64,000 nt of DNA, taken from positions 20,989,948 to 21,053,947 of the forward strand of contig NC_053403.1 in NCBI RefSeq assembly GCF_016859285.1. Reading direction: 5' to 3'. Shown in pieces: positions 11,745 through 24,600 of this stretch (its first letter is position 1; every line of letters begins with the position of its first letter). The DNA is from Xiphias gladius (lineage: Eukaryota; Chordata; Actinopteri; Istiophoriformes; Xiphiidae). Under the pieces are notes generated by a model. The model saw only the letters and a program-made list of their open reading frames with translations, was not told the origin of the DNA and did not search any database. A program made the translations under genes and the position numbers.

Positions 11745-14700
11745 ATGATGATGGAGAGAGTGCTATTATTGTTTGAACTAGTGGCTCTAGCTACTTCATA
11801 CACTGTAAGTTTTTATTTATTAATTATTTATATTGCATGGTGTTGCCATTAATTGTGTGATGACATGAACTGGATTTGTTTTTTGCAGATACCAATTTCC
11901 CCTTTGGTGCATGGTATGTCAAATAATTATCTTTCATAAAAGAAACAGAAGTTGTTAGAGACATGAAAAGACTCTGAACCATGTCTGTGTTTGTTTTACA
12001 GAGGTATATGAGAATAGTGAGGATGAGAACCCCATCCTAAACCTTGGTGAGCTACAATATTTTACTGTTGTTCAGTGGGCCATAAGCCAAATCAATACAG
12101 TGATGCTCTATTTACTGAAATAATATGTACAACTTGTAAAAAATTTAAAAAATGTAAAAACTGGGTGTTTATCACTGATGATGACAATATTTAAATAAAA
12201 TGGACTGTTTGTACCTGTGCTGCAGGTTCAGATGCCAACCTGTTTGAAGGGGACATTTTAGTTCCAGTGAGTTGAATTTTGATTTCCTAATCTTTTTTTA
12301 AGAGAAATGCTGTTGCTTTATTGTTTCTGTAGCTTAATCAGTGCTTATCATTCCTTGATTTCTTCCTTGATTGTTATTGGCAGATTTGTTCTGTTGCTGT
12401 ATGCAATTACATGCTTGGCTATTGGGACAGTTGGGCCTTTTGCTCTTGAGTAAATATAATGCAATATATATTTAAGATCACAAGATGTGTATCTGACTGT
12501 GTAATGGTTTTTATTGTGTGTTTCTTTGGTAGGCTTTATTAGGTTTATGATCACAGTTTGATTAAGTACTTTATAAACACCACTTTTATGCTACAGGATG
12601 GAAGGAATGCCCTGATTGACAAAAGATACAGATGGACATTTCCAATTCCTTATATTCTGGGTGATGACTTAGGTGAGTTTATTTCTTTTTTTTTAAATCT
12701 ATTAATATTCACTTTAATCTGAACACTGCATTTATAATCGCAAAGTCTCACTGTTGTATGTATGGCCAAGAGTTGAAAATGCAAACTTTACACTGTAATG
12801 TATTACAGTGTAAAGTTTGCATTTTCAACTTATAAATGATACACTTATCTTAAACAATTTAAATTGTTGGAATTCTTAATATCAGTTACCCTGATGGGAT
12901 TCAGTGTCTCACTACAACTGACATTTAAGAAAAATGCATGAATTTGTAGGAAGGAACTTGATGTTTTGTCACAGAACAGTGTCAAATTGCTGTGATTTCC
13001 TATAACACATTCACACTTTTGTGACTGTTTCTCTCATCCTCAGATCTGAATGCCAAGGGCTGTGTCCACCAGGCTTTTGAAATGTATCGGCTTAAGTCTT
13101 GTATCGACTTCAAGCCTTATGAAGGGGAGAAGACCTTTATCAAGTTTGAAAAGAGAGGGGGGTATGGCTATAGCTTTCTTATTTGTGTTTACTGTGTTTG
13201 CAAGATATGTTGTTGACAGCTGCAGAATATACTGTATGTCAGTTTTTAGAGTTATGGTATTTCTGTAAATTCAATTTAGCTTAAGTCTCTGTCCAATGAA
13301 ATGAGCCTTAATCAGTCATTCAAGTACAAGCAACTTGACTGCCATCTCAGATGCCATTGACTTAAATTCATCCCAGTGTACATAATTCAAGCTAGAATTT
13401 TAAAACAGTGGTCACAGACCCCAGAGTAAATGTTACTTAACGTGAGATTATGTAACTTTTAAAATGTTATACATCAATTTTACCTAAGTTTGCAAACTTT
13501 AGCAAATATTAGCCAAAATAAGCTACTGGTCATATCAAACCAAGTAAAGTTGCGGTGGTAAAACAAGTAAAACAAAAGTGTAGTGAACTAAGAAACAGTG
13601 TGTTTTATGATTCATTAATTAAACATTTTATTTGTAAGAGGAAAAATGTGCTATTTATTCTCTCAAAAGTTTACATAGTCTGGTTATGTTTATGTTTTTA
13701 CAAAGGTGGCTAATTTTTTTCAGTTGCTCTTTTTCTGACCAATATGTACCCTTAAAGGCGCCACCAATTCTACACATTAAGGGCAGCACACTCCTCACAA
13801 GTACTATTAAGTACTACTTGAGAACAGTTGTTTCTGAGAAAAAAAACCCTGGATATGTCATCAGGGTGTTCTCAGATTGAACTTGAAGACTTAAAATTTA
13901 CGACAGAAAACATGTGTCACAGACTTGGGACATGGAATTTAAAAGGAGTGGGCGTTTTCCAGGTCAGGAGCATCCAACGAAAATATGCTATTTGTTGCAT
14001 TATGAGAAATGGAATAAAAGTCAGGATAACTTATCCTCTGCTGCTTAATTTTGACTATTCTTTTTTTAACCTGTCTCTCTTGAGTCCCAAAACTTTATGG
14101 GCGTGCAATACTAAATCACTGGAGTGTTTCGTTTAAATTTTTATTTCTCTTGCATTTCATTTGGTCTGTCATAGGTGCTTCTCCAGCGTTGGTGACCAGC
14201 AGACTGGTCAGATTTTATCTTTGGGGTCAGGCTGTGACCACAAGGCAGTGATTGAACATGAGCTACTCCATGCGCTGGGATTTTACCATGAACAGTCCCG
14301 CACAGACAGGGATGACTATGTTGACATCTGGCTAGATCAGGTTACACCAGGTAGGCTATGGCAAGGATATTCATGCTCCATCATTTTCTTTCTTTTGTCA
14401 TTCATGTTCTATAAAAAGTGTTTCAGTATTGGTACTAATGCTATAAAATTTAATGTTTTCTGGTTCAATACACCATTTAGACGCAGAAGTGAATAGCTAC
14501 AACATGTGTTCATTTTACTGTGGTAGGAGTAACTAAAAGAACATAAAATTTTCTGCAGGATTTGAACACAACTTCAACACATACAATGATGACTACATAA
14601 CTGATCAAAACACAGCGTACGACTATGAGTCCATCATGCATTACAGGCCCTTCTCCTTCAATAAGAATGAATCCATTCCCACCATCACCACAAAAATCCC

Positions 14701-16559
14701 AGAGTTCTACAACATCATTGGCCAGTACCTCGACTTCAGCAAGATGGACACCCTCAGGCTCAACCGGATGTACAACTGTTGTATGTATATGTTGACAGGG
14801 TGAATTTCCTATGTTGATCTTCTGATGTGTTTTTCTTATTTTCTTAAAAGATGACAATGGGCAGATTGTAATGTTGTTAGTTAGAAATGATCAGTCTTTA
14901 GCAAGTCATCCTCCTCCATCCCAGCTGGCCCTCTCACTCTGCTGGACCAGTGTGCTTTTGAGTATGCCAGCCTCTGTGGGATGATCCAGGCCTCCTCTGA
15001 TGATGCTGACTGGGTTTATACCAAGAGCAGAGTTGGTGCAGAGGATCACACACTCTTGGGAAAATGGGGAGGTTAGAGCTGAATAATATTTCTTTTAAAA
15101 TCCCAAAAACTATTTATTCTTAGCTCAGACAACATGAAAGAAATTAGTAAAAATGAATCTGCATGCTGAACAGCTTGTCTTATTTTGTCTGTTTTTCCAG
15201 AGACTGGGCACTACATGCACTTCAGCACAATGACCGGGAAGCCTCAGGAGTCTGCTCTGCTGGAATCCCGATCCCTCTATCCCAAGAGGAAACTTCAGTG
15301 TCTGCAGTTCTTTTACAAGATGACTGGAAACCCCAAGGACAGGCTGGTGATCTGGCTCATGATGGATGATGGGACAGGCACCATTCGTAGAATGAAGAAA
15401 ATACACACCTTTTATGGTATTTATTAAGTGGGCATGTATATGGAGGATTTCCAGCAGTTTCCTGGAAATTTACAGCAAATGTCTGAATACACAGCTTTGT
15501 ATCAAGGCAAATGTTCATTTGAACTGCTTCCAATCTTTATGCTTTGCTATTCACCAACGGGCTCTAGACTTAGCCTTAATGGAAAGATATTGGAGTGGTA
15601 TCAATCTTCTCACAGCTTGGCAAGAAAATGAACGAGTATTTTCCAATTTTCAAACTGTTCATTTACATTAAATACTGTAACATGAGGGGTAAGACTACTA
15701 TTAATCAAAACCTCACTACCTCATTATCCCATTACTTTATATATGATTATTGCCAGAAAGAGAAAAATGTGTCATCTTGTCCCTGTCCCTTATACCCAGC
15801 GGATTCTGACCACAATTGGAAAATTGGCCATGTCCCATTGAAGGTAGGGGTGAAATTCCGTTATGCTTTCCAAGCTGTGCGCGGTGACCCCTCTGCGTCC
15901 GCTGGTGGCATCTACATCGACGACATCAGCCTGACTGAGACGCGGTGCCCCAATGCCGTGTGGAGAATCCGGAACTTCACAAATATCATGGAAACAGCTG
16001 ACATCAACACAGTAATTGACAGCCCTCGCTTCTACAGCCCTGAAGGCTATGGTTACGGTGTCCGCATGATGCCTTTGTCGAGTTACACTGATTACACAGG
16101 AAACTACACTGGGCTGTACTTCCACCTGGCCAGTGGGGAGAATGACGCAGTGATGCAGTGGCCAGCGATAAATAGACAGGCCACCTTGGTAGTGATGGAC
16201 CAAGACCCCGACATTAAGCTGAGGATGTCCTCCGCTCGCAGCCTCACTACTGATATGATGACTAGTAAGTTCTCGCTATCTGTTATCTCCAGTGGAGTTA
16301 AGACTAGAGCAGGTTACTACCATGACACCAAAAACAGGCAGAAAAATAATAGTTTTAGATATACTTGTAGGGCGGTGCATGTCATAATTGACTGCACCAC
16401 CCTATAAATATTTGCTGTCTGCTAACGTGGTAGCAGACAGCAAAAGAGCAAAAAATATATATAAATAAAAATAAAAAAAAAATATATATATAAAATAATA
16501 ATAGCGTAATATATTGTAATAATTTATTAATAATAATAATAATAATAATAATATAAATA

Positions 16560-16599
<40 letters not shown>

Positions 16600-19500
16600 T
16601 CATATTATTAGTATATAAATATTTTAATTTGTGTTATATGAAGTTATTTCAAAGCATAAGGTAAAGGACAAAAAAAAATGCATGTATTTGAAAATGTGAA
16701 CATTTTTGGGGTTCTCAGATTCTCTGAGGGCCACAGGGCCACAGCTACTGAAGGCAATATCTCAAAGTGTTAGTTCAATTCTTAAAACAGTTAGCGCAGG
16801 AGTTTTAGTTGTTGAACACACCTGTAAGATAAGGGTCATAGGCTGGGATATATTTTTTTCTTATTGTCAATAAATCCCATGAAAAAAACAAAACCAACAA
16901 TGTATTAGTCCGTCTCTTCCGCAGCCTGTCTGTTCTCAGCCCATCGGTTCCCACTGAAGACGTAAATCTTTAAGAAATGGGTCATATATATTTAGTCTAA
17001 AGGCTAAATAATTCCTACATTTCCCGGATTAACACATATACGGTGCTCAAGGGAGTATTTTGGCAATTGGACAGTGTTTGTCTGATTGACTCAAAATAAA
17101 CAACAGCGGTGTTCATTGTAATTAGATGTGATTTACACATCTGTATGTTTTAGATGTTTTTTTGGACAACAATATGTTGTATAGCTCCCTCTATAAATGA
17201 CAGTCCCTCTATGGGACTCCATCATTTATAAATGACGCTGAGGAAAACTGCTAAAAACAAAATACAAGGTCTTAATCAATGACATTATCTCAAAAATGTG
17301 TCACATGACATCCCCTCTAACCTACAAAATCAAAGGTTATTTAATATATTATAAATTTTTTCTACAAAGACGTGAAGGAGACAAGTCACATGCACAATGT
17401 TAAGTCCGTTTTAAACAATAAAATATATTAAAATAATTTACCAAAAATATTTCAAAATTCCCACAAATGTTTTTTTTTTTTTTTTTTTAACCACTTATAG
17501 TTATTCATATGGAGACTCCAAAAATGACTCCATCTATTTGTCTATTGTTGTGACATAGAGGATCGGACAGTTTACACATATATCTTCATGTTTGTAAGTT
17601 TTATGGCAAGGTAAAAAGGCATTTGCATCTTTTTTCATGTTATGGATATGATTCATGTAAATGCATGGCTACTGTACTGCAGAGATAGTGGGATGTGTTA
17701 AATCACACAAAGGGGAACTCAACCTCAGAGAGTTCAAGGCAACCATTGCACATGTTCTCTGCTCAGAAGGCACAGGTAATGTCAAACATGGGCAGCAGAG
17801 CCATGAATAATCTTTCCCAAAGCAGCAAAAAAAAGAAAAGAGAGTCATCCAGTGATCAGGCATTGCCTACTGGCCTTATTACACTGAGAAGCAAGTACAG
17901 TGTAAAAATGACAACTGCACTGGGCAAACACAAGTGAAGTTCAGGAAATGGGATGTTCACCTGTGCTTCACACCAATAAAGAACTGCCTTGAGTTGCGTT
18001 TCATGAACAACAGATGGATGAATATCAGCAGGGGACATTACTAACAAATCCAGTGAGGAGATTCAGCTTAGGTTTCTATATATGAATTATCATTGTATAT
18101 ACACAAAATTAACAATTCACAGACTTCTATCGTTTTCATTTTTTCTTTAGTCAGAAAGATCCTTAATTAAATTGAATGAATTGATTTCTTAATGAAATAT
18201 GTTCATCAATAAGATAATCAATAATAATATTATTAAGAAATCAATTATGTTCCTTATTGTTCATTAATGAATTGTTTTTTACATTGGCAAATCATGAAAA
18301 AATATATACCCTAATGGGACGTAGTCATTTATAAATGACGGCAACCCCTATATAGATCAAAGATTATTTTGGGAAAGTGAGCACAGAAAATTTATTTAAG
18401 GCCTAAATACACTTACAATTAAAGGTCTTTGATTTTTTTCAATTAGTATCCTTATTAAGCTATTTCAGGATTTGGCTGCAAAGAAAACTGTTGTTAAGAG
18501 AACAATTCATGGTCTTTTCATGGGATTTGTTGACGAGAAAAACTGAGAATATTACCAGATTTATCCTTTAACAATTGTATTGGTGCTGGATGGTTCACAA
18601 AATAAAAAACATCACACATGCAAACATTCATGTTGATGAATCTTTCAAATAAAGGCCCTAAAGTCCGGGAACTACCCCAGAAAGTAAAAGGTTCTCTCAG
18701 CACCCTTTTTGTTTTTTTTTAACCATGGCCATGGCCCTTTGAAGGAGCAAATCAGTCAGACACAGCTGTATTGTATGTTGTTTTTACATGCAAAAATGAT
18801 GATGGCATAAGTGATAGCTGTGTGGGCAGTGGATTTTTTTTGACACAGTAATCATGAAGCAGGTTGACGTAGTTTTTCTTTTCCTTGTAATTTACCACTT
18901 TGCAAATGTCGTTCGGACCTTTTGCTGCTGCTCTAGTCTTCAATTCTTCTGTATTCTTGTTTTAGTTTTTCAGTTATCGTTCAGTCCACTGGTCTGCTTT
19001 TCTGGGGTCCACTAGTTGCAGGTTATATGGCATATGGCAGTTGTAAAGTGCTGTGGAAAACACTAGCATACTTGAAAAATTGCTGGCGTTCAGCACTGCA
19101 AGTCCACCCTTAGAATTTCATGACATTTTGACTGTACTACTTCCCCTGAGAACGAACCTTTTGGGGAGTAAGAACTATGGCCCAAGAACTATATTTAGAC
19201 CATGAGTAAGTTTGTGAGTTCCTCAAAATGTAATGGTCCCCTTGGGAATATCCTGCAGTGGAAATGACGTAATTGTTAGATCACTCCTCACATCTTGTTC
19301 TGTCTTTTTGTATCTTCTAGCATCAGATGGAAAGTTTTTTTGGGACAATCCCTCTAAGGTCGGGAAGTATGACCCTTACTGTGGTTGCTACAGAAGTGCA
19401 TCATGGGGCTGGCGTAATTTTATCAAGCACTTTGACCTGCGACGGCGTAATTACCTCAAGAACGATGACCTCATCATCTTTATTGACTTTGAGGGTTTGT

Positions 19501-19670
19501 GATCACAATATTTGTGTTTGAAAAAACATTATATATCAAAAATTATCATAATATTATTCCCCAGTGTGATGTTCTGAAGCATGTTAGCAAGCAAGACATG
19601 ACAGGTTTCTTTGTCCACAGACATAACAGCACTGATCAAAACAGAAGTTCCCATTAAGCCAAAAGAGTAA
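11745..19670 (+). CDS. mep1a.1: Meprin A subunit-like astacin metalloprotease, copy 1 (short, no EGF or membrane anchor)
   Basis: Thirteen exons join in one frame to 604 residues: 11745-11804, 11889-11913, 12002-12046, 12226-12266, 12597-12672, 13044-13161, 14175-14350, 14559-14780, 14925-15071, 15201-15416, 15800-16264, 19321-19494, 19621-19670. Order: signal peptide ([18 protein letters not shown]), short propeptide, astacin domain with the zinc motif [11 protein letters not shown] from residue 150 and the Met-turn SIMHY (Met207), MAM domain starting [16 protein letters not shown], then a MATH/TRAF-like domain. The protein ends [11 protein letters not shown] right after MATH. Meprins normally continue with an EGF module, a membrane segment and a short tail, so this copy should be secreted. 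Meprins cut matrix proteins, cytokines and mucins. AATAAA is at 19999-20004. The start was chosen by the signal peptide and the good donor at 11805. Intron 11 (3 kb) is repeat-rich. Confidence 0.95.
12771..12830. repeat. Perfect 60-bp palindrome (29-bp arms, 2-nt centre)
   Basis: Arms 12771-12799 and 12802-12830 are exact reverse complements around a GT centre, in intron 5 of meprin copy 1. There are no flanking target duplications. Confidence 0.97.
13735..14135 (+). repeat. Dispersed repeat, family also at 20.8 kb and 6.2 kb
   Basis: Blocks such as AAAGTCAGGATA, CTGCTGCTT, CTGTCTCTT and ACTTTATGG followed by GTGCAATA recur in the same order near 20860-20960, and more weakly near 6180-6260. 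It is probably a non-autonomous element; it lies in intron 6 of meprin copy 1. I cannot name the family. Confidence 0.6.
16363..16444. repeat. Two adjacent hairpins in meprin copy 1 intron 11
   Basis: The first hairpin (about 16370-16404) pairs TAGGGCGGTGCA with TGCACCACCCTA, continued by GTCA/TGAC, around TAAT, with one mismatch and one bulge. The second has exact 13-bp arms at 16411-16423 and 16432-16444 around 8 nt. They start about 100 bases after the exon 11 donor. Confidence 0.9.
16446..16600. repeat. AT, TAA and A-rich low-complexity tract
   Basis: A, TA and TAA runs ending in about 30 bases of alternating AT. The open frames across it are artefacts of composition. Confidence 0.9.
18179..18246. 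repeat. 15-bp inverted repeat, 38-nt spacer
   Basis: Arms 18179-18193 and 18232-18246 match exactly, in meprin copy 1 intron 11. The sequence is AT-rich, so it is less significant than the others. Confidence 0.8.
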
Positions 19671-19998
19671 GGTCAGGCATGCTTTTATATGATGAGGAAC
19701 TGGAGGTAAGCCCTTAGACACTTTTCCTTTTCACCTGTGAATTACATTACACTTGTATGTACTCATGATAATTTGAAATTACTTTTTTTTTTCATTTGAA
19801 ATAATCAGATGCAATATTTGTAGCTGGGATGAGAAGACAAACCTGTGAAGATGAAGAAAGGATAGAAGATACTTCAGTGACACAGTATAAGAATTATACT
19901 CATATAAAAAGTAAAAGTTATATTTGGTATATAATCTGTATGTAAAAGTTAAAATATATGCCTAACAACCAAGTTCTCTCTCATTGAACTGTTGTCTT

Positions 19999-20004
19999 AA
20001 TAAA
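19999..20004 (+). promoter_or_regulatory. Polyadenylation signal AATAAA, meprin copy 1
   Basis: Canonical hexamer about 330 bases after the stop codon of meprin copy 1. Confidence 0.7.
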
Positions 20005-21641
20005 AGAAAGCAAAGAGCAAGCCTTTGGTATGTTTTGTGGTGCATTTATGAAAATGTGAAGGACCATTCAAGGAATTTGTACTTTAAGTTTTAAATTGCC
20101 TTGGATTTACATTTGTTTTTCATTTGTGAAAAAAATATGTTAATATAATACAAAATAAGAGTATTCCATTGTGCTTTTACTTATATTCATCCCCAGAATT
20201 AGAGTACATTCTCTGCAGCAGAACTAGTACCATGGGAACCCATTATTATTCACAATTCTCTACAAGCACCAGTCTCACAGTACAACAGAACAACAGAAAA
20301 TGGAGTTATTTTCTAACCCCTATCAGCGTTGGTTAGCAGTTTTGTAAAGTACTGTTGGTCTATTGTCATGGTTAAATACTTTGTGGTGCAAAGCTAATTA
20401 TTAAATTATTAAATTCTAAATGTGCCCAAAACACTTGCCTTCATTCAAGATAAACTCCAGGAAATTCCATTGTAAGCACTTGGTATACCTTGCCACCTTT
20501 TTGTTCCTTCAATATATTAGTAACACCATACAAAAATTTTACAAAGATTTTTAGTATCTGTGAATTGATTCAGAATAGTAAAATACAGGAATATTGATTC
20601 ATATATGAATCAATTTTTTTCTCACTTTCCCAAGCTTCGCCAAGTCTGAGGAAACAAAACTCTGATGATGTCATCAGTTTTATCTCAGCTTGGGCTCAGA
20701 GACTACAGATATATAACAGAAAACCTGCCTTACAAACCTAAGGTATAGCTTTTAAAAGACATGGGCATTTATAAGCAAGGAGGATATAACAGAAAATAAG
20801 CTTCATGGAAAATAAATGTAAGATGAAGGCATTTTTGGACTTTGACCAATACTGGGAACTAAAAGTCAGGATATGTAAGCCACTGCTGCTTCAATGTTGA
20901 CCATTGTTTTTGAAATCTGTCTCTTGTAACTTTATGGAAGTGCAATAATAAATTAATAAAGTGCTCCTCTAATGTCAACTAAATTAGATGCGTTGACATT
21001 TGATACATAACAGGACAGTAATTGTAAGATAAGGGCAATGTAATATAGAACCTTATCAAGTAGTAAAGGAATCATGGCATGACAGATTGACCTCTCACTT
21101 TAATGACTGTCCTGTCCTGTGTTCTGCTCTTTGTTTATATCTTCACTCTCTAGCCAAGCAATTATTAATGGCATCATCACTCTAATAAATCCCACATCAC
21201 TACAGGACGATTGAATTTACTGTACAAGCAGTTCATTCACTTAACACAAAGAAGATATGGTTTTGACACAAAAAGGTAACCCCTCTTGTTGTTCTCTGTA
21301 AAGGATTGCTGTGTGGAGACATGGCTCAGTAAAAGCTAAATGCCCCCTGCCACAGCGAGGACAGAGATCAAACCCAAAAACAACATAATTGCCTTTTTTA
21401 TTGGATTTAAGATAAGATCATATCAATCTGTTGTTGATTCTGTTACCTCTGTACAGGGTCGACAGTTTAATGCTGTCATTACCTGTGCATGCCAGAGCAA
21501 CATGTCAGTCGTAAGAGTGACAATGAGGACACGTGTGAAGTGTTTGTTACTCATTAAGAACAATAATCATAATCTATGTTCCTCTGCAGCTGCTGTCTTC
21601 ATGGGCATGTTGACAGTGGCATCAGGGAAACACGCTGCTCT
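20005..21641. other. Spacer between the meprin copies
   Basis: About 1.6 kb with no exon. It holds a perfect 22-bp palindrome at 20593-20614 and a member of the dispersed repeat also seen at 14 kb (20740-20980). The upstream region of meprin copy 2 is at its right end; no clear core promoter motif is seen. Confidence 0.55.
20740..20980 (+). repeat. Second copy of the 14-kb dispersed repeat
   Basis: It aligns by eye with 13990-14135 through a shared series of short blocks (AAAGTCAGGATA, CTGCTGCTTCAATGTTGAC, CTGTCTCTTG, ACTTTATGGAAGTGCAATA). Confidence 0.6.
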
Positions 21642-24600
21642 ATGAATAACGACATGGGCTCTGGAGACAGTTTGAGGAATGCTGCTGTGCTGATTGGAGT
21701 CTATGCAGTTTTGACGGTAGAAAATTTTAATATATTTGGAATTTGATAGAACTTGCAAACAGAAATTGAAAAATTGCCTCTGTGGATGGTTTAAAGTAAG
21801 AAGTATCTCTTCTGGGGTGCTAGGTTCAAGCTGTTCCGACATTTACTGGTTGGTTCCTATTAACTTTATTGATCAGATACACATAAAACCAGCTCTTTGT
21901 TTATTACTCTTTGGCTTAAACAAAAAAAAATGTATCATGCAGGTGATAATACAGATGCAGGTGATCTGAGGGATGACATAACTGAGATCAATAGAGGTAT
22001 ACTTTTAAAGTCTTTGATCATGTGCTTTGTTGACTGCTATACATATCAGAATTTCTGGTTTCTGATACTGATTTTCCACATTTTTAGGGTTAAACCACCT
22101 GTTTGAGGGAGACATTGCTGGTAATGTAAGTATACAGTCTGTGTAGAGATGATGTTTCTCAAGAACATAAAAGTATATATTCTCAGATGTGTTTTGCAGC
22201 CCGGCAGAAATGCAATCCTCGATCAAACAAGAAGATGGAAGTTTCCCATCCCCTATATCTTAACTGACTCTTTAGGTACACTATTGCACAATAGAATACA
22301 TTTCAATCAAGATATAATTTGATGAATTGGTAAAACATGTACTGATTGGGAAATTAATTTTTATTACTTTAGAACTGAATGCTAAAGGTGTGATCCTCCA
22401 GGCTTTTGAGGAATACCGTTTGAGATCCTGTGTAGACTTCAAACCATACGAGGGAGAGACCAGCTACATCTCCTTCACCAAACTGTCTGGGTGAGCTGCA
22501 ATATGCCAGATTGACTCAGAAATCTCTGTAGTTGCACAACTTTATGGGCCATACTCTCAAGTCATCAAACTCAAGGAATTAACAAACAAAGATTAGGAAC
22601 TGCTGATGTCATAAAATGCTATGTAAATCTAATTATATAGTAACAGTGTCTTAGGGTTATTTGCTGAATTTTCCATTTTATCATTTCAGATGCTGGTCAT
22701 ATGTTGGAGATGATAAAAAAGGCCAGAATGTGTCCATTGGGGCCAGGTGTGACACTAAGGCCATTGTGGAGCATGAACTCCTCCATGCTCTAGGCTTTTA
22801 TCACGAACAGTCTCGCTCAGACAGAGATGACTATGTTAAGATCTGGTGGGACCAGATTGAAGAAGGTGGGTCAAAATTATTTCATCTTTGTTTCACTCAA
22901 GGACATGAGTTTAGACATAATAAGGTACTCAGTCCAAATTTCCCCGACAGAACCCTACCCACCTAAGAAACGAGAAACCAACCAAACTCTGCAACATTTT
23001 TCGAGCATGTAAAATAAGAACAAAATTTCACTTTTCAGATATTAATGGAACCCATTTCATAATCGTGACATTGAAATAATTGTTGACCAAGACAATCTCA
23101 AAATATGGTCCAATCAGTAACTTAGTCTGGAATGTTCTTTTGTATTACACAATCTTCCACAGTAGATCAAGCTGCCCAGTTGTCTTAAATATTCAGCTAA
23201 GGTCAAACAGTCAAACATTAAGCCATTTAGTCTGAACAAGACTAAGAGTCTACAGCTTTGCTAGCAGCTCTGCTAAATACTAATGTCAGTATGCTGACAT
23301 AGCTTCTACTGACAATGCTAACTTGCTGATGTTCACCATCTTAGTTTGTGTCAAATGTTAGAATGTGTCAGCATTCTAACATTTGCTGATTCGCACTAAA
23401 CACAAAGTTGAGTCTGTTGGTAATGTCATTAGTTAAGCTGGTCAGTGGTAATGTTACTCTCGCCTCACAGGGATGGAGCACAATTTCAATAAGTATGGGG
23501 ATGACATCATAACTGATCTGAACACGGCATATGATTATGAGTCAATCATGCACTATAGGCCGCTGTCTTTTAACAAGAACAACAGCATCCCCACAATCAC
23601 CACCACCATACCATACTTCAATGAGGTCATTGGTCAGCGGCTGGACTTCAGTGCTGCTGACATCACCAGGCTCAGCCACATGTACAACTGTGGTGAGTGT
23701 CTTCTCTTGTGCGTAAGGTTCAGAGAAAGGCTGGTAGCTCATGTCCTGTTTCTGGGCAAGAAAAGTGGTTAAAATTCTTTACATCCTTGCTCAACAAGTA
23801 AAGTACGACATGGTTACCAGGTGACCATGGCACCACTACAGCTCTGTGGCTAAAGTGCTTAAAGGTGTGTATTGGTGTATGTGTAACTAACTTGCTGTGG
23901 GAGCTAATTTACATTTACGTTCTCATCTTTAAGTTGCACTAATCAGTATTTTTAGCTTAATTATTGATCAAATGTGTAATGTGAAACGTGTTGCCTGTAG
24001 TGATAAACCCAAAGAATTATCATCTAACTCTGTAGTCCCCCTTAACTTTACAGTCTTTTTGATCATTGTTTTGGTGTTTCAGCCCGCAACTCCGGGCTCA
24101 GCCACAGTTAGCAAACAATCTCCAATGAACACACTGGCTGCTACTTTGCCAAACAATTATCAGGCATAGCTAGCAACCAGCTGATGAAAATAGTGACGCA
24201 CTTAGCAGCTGAAAAGCCAGATATTTCTTTCAGGAGTTGGAAGACATGAAAACAGATCTAAAAACAAGTTGGACGGACATTCATCAGATGGCCAAAAACA
24301 CGACATGAAAACACTAGCAAAATACATGCTGTGTCAATTGGATGCATTCATTATGTGTCGAATACAATATGCTATTATAACAGAAGTTGTATGGCCATTC
24401 AAAAATGTTTGCTAACACTAGTACAATATTGGATAATCCAAAACACAGTGTTTACACTAAATTTGACTGTGTGTAAACACAGACATGGGATTATTATTGT
24501 GTAACAATAATGCTAACAATATTTCCAAATTATATTAAAAATAAAATACATACCATATGTTATGTAGTTGGGTGAAAAGTTGTATTTTAATCCATATACA

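Noticed and set aside
15790-16203. 137-codon minus-strand frame
   Set aside because: It is the antisense shadow of the MATH exon of meprin copy 1.
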